Shown: piece by piece, positions 5,266 through 6,992 of the stretch
Numbering within the stretch: position 1 is the first letter of the stretch
Layout of the letters: every line of letters begins with the position of its first letter
Source of the DNA: Dehalococcoidia bacterium
Lineage (GTDB): Bacteria; Chloroflexota; Dehalococcoidia; Dehalococcoidales; UBA1222
Length of the DNA: 6,992 nucleotides
Direction of reading: 5' to 3'
Assembly: GCA_009776515.1 (NCBI GenBank)
Contig: WRNP01000071.1
Location: 1-6,992 of the forward strand
Made by a program: the position numbers and the translations under genes
The notes under the pieces: generated by a model
Databases searched by the model: none
What the model saw: only the letters and a program-made list of their open reading frames with translations
Told to the model about the DNA's origin: nothing

Positions 5266-5281
5266 ACAGCAACTGTTGCTA

Positions 5282-5310
5282 ATTGTAAGCGCTCAAGCCT
5301 GACTTGTCAA
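5282..5310 (-). promoter_or_regulatory. Sigma-70-type promoter of the tRNA-Thr-tuf operon
   Basis: On the minus strand a perfect -35 TTGACA (plus 5305-5310) and a near-perfect -10 TACAAT (plus 5282-5287) are separated by exactly 17 nt. Transcription would start near 5275, about 10 nt before the mature tRNA 5' end. A strong housekeeping promoter is expected for a tRNA-tuf-ribosomal protein operon. No other convincing promoter is seen on this strand before rplL. Confidence 0.9.
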
Positions 5311-5334
5311 TCAAGCAGACCGCTAGCCCCTTTC

Positions 5335-5369
5335 TCAACAAAACGCGTCGCTCAGGCTACTGGCGACGC
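5335..5369 (-). terminator. Minus-strand intrinsic terminator upstream of the tRNA promoter
   Basis: GCGTCGC (5345-5351) and GCGACGC (5363-5369) form a 7-bp perfect stem. A further 3 bp (CAG 5353-5355 with CTG 5360-5362) stack beyond a single bulged base and close a 4-nt loop. On the minus strand the stem is followed at once by GUUUUGUUGA (5344-5335). This insulates the tuf promoter from leftward transcription. The only minus-strand gene to its right is the serpin, so it is the probable end of the serpin transcript. Confidence 0.65.
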
Positions 5370-5445
5370 TGCCAATTTTCATGAGAATATCTCGTTTCAG
5401 GTCTTTTGTCAAGGGCGGTTTAGGCTCTTCCGGCGCAAAACCTGG

Positions 5446-5474
5446 TTGAGCCCGCTCGATATTCGTAATACAAT
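5446..5474 (+). promoter_or_regulatory. Sigma-70-type promoter of the small repeat-protein gene
   Basis: TTGAGC (5446-5451) and TACAAT (5469-5474) are 17 nt apart on the plus strand, which puts the transcription start near 5481, about 34 nt before the ATG at 5515. It lies inside the open upstream extension of the same reading frame, which argues that this extension is not translated. The 5311-5445 stretch between this promoter and the divergent tRNA promoter holds only the terminator hairpin. Confidence 0.75.
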
Positions 5475-5514
5475 AAAGGCGGAAGATAGAATCTCAGCTT
5501 CACTTAAGGAGCAG

Positions 5515-5832
5515 ATGGTGACCGAAAAGACCGATAAAGGCCCTGGCAAAAACTTTATAGATATCTTCGACAAGTTCGGCAGCGCTCTGAGCGAGATCTT
5601 CAACGACCCCGAACTTAAGGCCAAAGCGCGCGAGTTCGGCAAAAGCGCTGGGCGTTCGGCAGATGCCTTAGCCAGCCGTTTCCGAGATGAAGAGGTCAAG
5701 GCCCGATGGAGAGAAGTCGGCCAAGCAGCTCAAGACTTCGGGAAGAGCATTGCCGAGCAGTTCAAGCCAACGCAAAACCCCGCATCTGAAAACAGTGCAG
5801 ACGGCAACCCCATAGCCCCAGATGGTGCTTAA
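5515..5832 (+). CDS. Small charged helical protein with a 27-residue internal repeat, function unknown
   Basis: I do not recognise the family with confidence. The protein has 105 residues, no cysteine, no signal peptide and no membrane segment, so it is probably cytoplasmic. Residues 29-56 and 56-83 align as two repeats of period 27, with 11 of 28 positions identical (pattern F-D-E-KA--RE-G--A-------A--F). Residues 13-29 may be a partial third copy. The repeats are rich in Ala, Lys, Arg and Glu and should form amphipathic helices. The last 20 residues are Pro/Asn/Ser-rich and probably disordered. AAGGAG lies 3 nt before the ATG at 5515 and 6 nt before an in-frame GTG at 5518; either could initiate, differing by one residue. 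The frame is open upstream to 5104 but crosses the tRNA antisense and its own promoter. It converges with the serpin, stop codons 8 nt apart. Confidence 0.8.
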   Translation: MVTEKTDKGPGKNFIDIFDKFGSALSEIFNDPELKAKAREFGKSAGRSADALASRFRDEEVKARWREVGQAAQDFGKSIAEQFKPTQNPASENSADGNPIAPDGA

Positions 5833-5840
5833 AAACGACC

Positions 5841-6992
5841 CTACCCCACATCCATCATCGCCCCGATGAAAAAGGGGAGATTGGTCTCACAGTCGATGAG
5901 CATGTAGACAAAGGGGCGGTCAAGGTAGACGTACCTGCGTGCTGAGACGGCTGTTACCCCAACACCTACCACCGCCGCCGCCCTGGTGCCCTTGGGGTCA
6001 ACGGAGATGAAAGTTTTGTGGATGACGGTACTGATATACAGGTTGCCTCCTGTAGAACGTCCGAGCTTGGTGAGGTTGGCCAGTCTTCCGTCAAAAGCAT
6101 CACTCATCCCCATACCGCGCAGAATGCCGTTCATCGTGAGAGAATACTCACTCTCGAACTTGGGAATGGCGGCGCTGACCGCGATATGCTGAGCATTGCC
6201 GAGGGTGTCGGCCAACCCCTGACCGGTCAGGGTAGCGATGTAGGCATCAATAGCCAGCCCCTCATTGGGCAACAGGGCGGCGAAGGCATACCTGCCGCCG
6301 GCGTAATATTTTATAAAACCCGTGGCCTTGCCGTCATCAAGGTAGAGGGATTCATCGCTGTACATCATGTCTATTACCCGCTCTTCGCCCAATAGAGAGG
6401 TAAAGGTGCCGGGACGCACCTCATTGTCCTGGTAGACATCCTGCCATTTGGCATCAAAGGCCAAGGCATTGATGAGATACATGACGTCATTCGGTGATAT
6501 CTCAGTGAGAAGTTCTTCGATCATGCCATCGGTATGGTCATTTACCCAATCATTGACAGCCTTAAGGGTGTTATCATCAAAAGAGGCCCTGTAGATGTCT
6601 GCTCCGTAGTAATCCGCATTAAGCTGCAGAAAGTCATTCTCAACCGTCAGGGTAGCTGTGTCTTTAAACCATATAGAGTTAGCGGCATGGAAACTGGCCT
6701 CGCTGTCTGAAGAGAGACTCTGCAGATACCAGTATAGATAGGCGTTGAGGTCGGAAATAGAAATTCCAAAGACTTCTTCCATTTGGGCCAGGGTGTTGCC
6801 ATCGGCACCGTTGGCGGTCATGGCCAAGGCGCATAGTACGGAGAGCGGTGAAATCAGGGAGTTCTTATCCGAGGGGGTACTTTGCTGGAACAGTCTTACG
6901 GCAAAGTCGATCACCGCAGAGCTGTCCAGGCTGCCCTGGGCGACACTTACATTGCTTGGCCTAATGCCGGACATGAGGTCGATAACCTCACC
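5841..6992 (-). CDS. Serpin-family serine proteinase inhibitor (5' end beyond the window)
   Basis: Serpins trap serine or cysteine proteases by inserting their cleaved reactive loop into a beta-sheet. Numbering from the first Met seen (6974), the protein shows NSLISPLSVLCALAMTANGA (38-57), VNDWVNDHTDG (140-150), LINALAFDAKW (167-177), and the serpin C-terminal signature YLDRPFVYMLIDCETNLPFF (350-369). The hinge and loop are GTRAAAVVGVGVTAVSAR (329-346). Counted against alpha-1-antitrypsin, T330 is P14 and V343-S344 is P1-P1', with canonical loop length. P1 Val suggests an elastase-like target (inference). P13 is Arg rather than the usual Glu. The frame is open through the window edge (GEVIDL before the Met, no SD there), so the true start, and probably a signal peptide, lies beyond 6992. 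No terminator follows its TAG before the convergent gene. Confidence 0.93.
   Translation of the reverse strand, partial: GEVIDLMSGIRPSNVSVAQGSLDSSAVIDFAVRLFQQSTPSDKNSLISPLSVLCALAMTANGADGNTLAQMEEVFGISISDLNAYLYWYLQSLSSDSEASFHAANSIWFKDTATLTVENDFLQLNADYYGADIYRASFDDNTLKAVNDWVNDHTDGMIEELLTEISPNDVMYLINALAFDAKWQDVYQDNEVRPGTFTSLLGEERVIDMMYSDESLYLDDGKATGFIKYYAGGRYAFAALLPNEGLAIDAYIATLTGQGLADTLGNAQHIAVSAAIPKFESEYSLTMNGILRGMGMSDAFDGRLANLTKLGRSTGGNLYISTVIHKTFISVDPKGTRAAAVVGVGVTAVSARRYVYLDRPFVYMLIDCETNLPFFIGAMMDVG

Noticed and set aside
5104..5514. Upstream extension of the small plus-strand gene
   Set aside because: It reads through the antisense of tRNA-Thr, the tuf promoter, and the gene's own predicted promoter; a proper SD is present only at 5506-5511.

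Overview
The window looks like a chromosomal segment of a bacterium, most likely Chloroflexota and probably class Dehalococcoidia. This assignment rests on memory of family sequences: an EF-Tu with a cysteine-rich insert in its G domain, the tuf-rpmG-secE-nusG-rplKAJL order, and a bacterial serpin next door. No database search was possible, so the phylum is likely and the class tentative.

The core is one minus-strand operon running from right to left. A strong sigma-70-type promoter (TTGACA, 17-nt spacer, TACAAT, at 5282-5310) precedes tRNA-Thr(GGU). Next come a structured leader, tuf (EF-Tu), a gap with two hairpins, rpmG (L33), secE, nusG, a second structured gap, rplK (L11), rplA (L1), a 283-nt gap holding an L10-type leader, rplJ (L10), rplL (L7/L12), and a very strong intrinsic terminator at 313-349. 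Start sites were refined from Shine-Dalgarno placement: nusG starts at a GTG (3347) whose SD includes the secE stop codon; rplJ starts at the ATG at 1290; rplK and rplL start with GTG. Several junctions look translationally coupled: rplK-rplA has 1 nt between them, rplJ-rplL has 0 nt, and secE-nusG has 10 nt.

The left edge (1-300) holds a short minus-strand frame (54-176). It has a good SD and a signal-peptide-like N terminus but stops after 40 residues. Inserting one base in a C5 run would open it to the window edge, so it may be a frameshifted secreted-protein gene.

The right side is accessory. A plus-strand gene (5515-5832) encodes a small charged helical protein with a 27-residue internal repeat, and has its own TTGAGC-17-TACAAT promoter. 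It converges, 8 nt apart, with a minus-strand serpin gene that runs off the right edge. No terminator lies between the two. The next minus-strand terminator is a hairpin plus U-tract at 5345-5369, beyond the small gene and just upstream of the tRNA promoter. The serpin message may therefore end there as a long antisense transcript across the small gene.

The protein genes are mostly conventional. The less ordinary material is the RNA architecture (a tuf leader with competing pairings, and hairpins that partition the operon), the serpin with a predicted Val-Ser scissile bond, and the repeat protein beside it.
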